From: Reticulitermes speratus
Taxonomy: Eukaryota > Arthropoda > Insecta > Blattodea > Rhinotermitidae
DNA length: 64,000 bases
Direction of reading: 5' to 3'
Assembly: GCA_021186555.1 (NCBI GenBank)
Contig: JAJKFL010000042.1
Location: forward strand, 49,677,980-49,741,979
Shown here: positions 63,769 to 64,000 of the stretch, in pieces
Layout: each line of letters starts with the position of its first letter
Position numbering within the stretch: position 1 is the stretch's first letter
Program-made: the position numbers and the translations under genes
Notes under the pieces: generated by a model
Seen by the model: only the letters and a program-made list of their open reading frames with translations
What the model was told of the DNA's origin: nothing
Databases searched by the model: none

Positions 63769-64000
63769 CGAGGGGTGTTCGGATAGCAATGCCTCCGCGA
63801 AGGTATCTCGCACAATAGGTGTGACCTTGAAGCGGAACTTGTTCCAATTTGTTCCTGCCTAGAGCTTTAGTTTGCCATAGGGTACAGCTTGATAAACATA
63901 GTGGTTTGCGTTGTGTTCCGTTCAAAATGGACGACTCGTTTCCACAGTGTCGAGGCGCAACAAGCAGCAGCTGTTACTGAGTTTTTGAGGCACGAAAATG
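63769..64000 (+). mobile_element. 5' end of a mariner-like element (cut by window edge)
   Basis: 'acgaggggtgttcggatagc' is typical of a mariner terminal repeat. About 160 bases on, a frame with VEAQQAAAVTEFLRHEN resembles the first helix-turn-helix of mariner transposases, though its ATG at 63928 is in another frame. The rest lies outside the window. Confidence 0.6.

Overview
The window looks like arthropod nuclear DNA, most likely a large, repeat-rich insect genome. A cockroach or termite is my best guess, judged only from the style of the tRNA-derived SINEs. I see one confident protein-coding gene, on the + strand from about 31.8 to 59.2 kb: an orthologue of wide awake (wake)/ANKFN1. I rebuilt it as 18 coding exons whose splice phases all agree. 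They give about 1,384 residues: a disordered N-terminus, an ankyrin segment, a fibronectin type III domain, the long ANKFN1-specific core with its GLYLGYLK motif, and a C-terminal Ras-association (RA) domain. Fly WAKE is a clock-output protein that promotes sleep onset.

The left half (1-31.6 kb) has no recognisable host gene. It is a patchwork of minisatellite arrays (units of 17 to about 114 bp), tRNA-derived SINEs of at least four families, a ~600 bp terminal-inverted-repeat transposon holding a transposase remnant, and non-LTR retrotransposon tails. Further arrays lie inside wake introns 2, 5, 6, 10 and 12. By my tally, tandem arrays cover about 19 kb, roughly 30% of the window. One array (21.3-21.9 kb) has a CACGTG E-box in 28 of its 29 units.

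The introns also hold old LINE 3' ends, DDE-transposase debris, fold-back elements and a near-perfect 90 bp palindrome set between 13 bp direct repeats. After the wake stop codon come a putative 3' UTR with AATAAA signals, more transposon debris, and at the right edge the start of a mariner-like element.

The most unusual signal is a recurring module of the form CTGAAGA - hairpin - GAAAC at about a dozen places on both strands. It matches the conserved core of hammerhead ribozymes. The two best copies (58,067-58,113 on - and 58,417-58,463 on +) sit in opposite arms of one inverted repeat and have all three stems, one flawless in its core and one with a single core change. These are probably ribozymes of Penelope-like or retrozyme-type retroelements. 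Other points of note are a GC-AG intron in wake, a repeated Trp motif in the WAKE N-terminus, and a SINE nested in another SINE with an exact target-site duplication.
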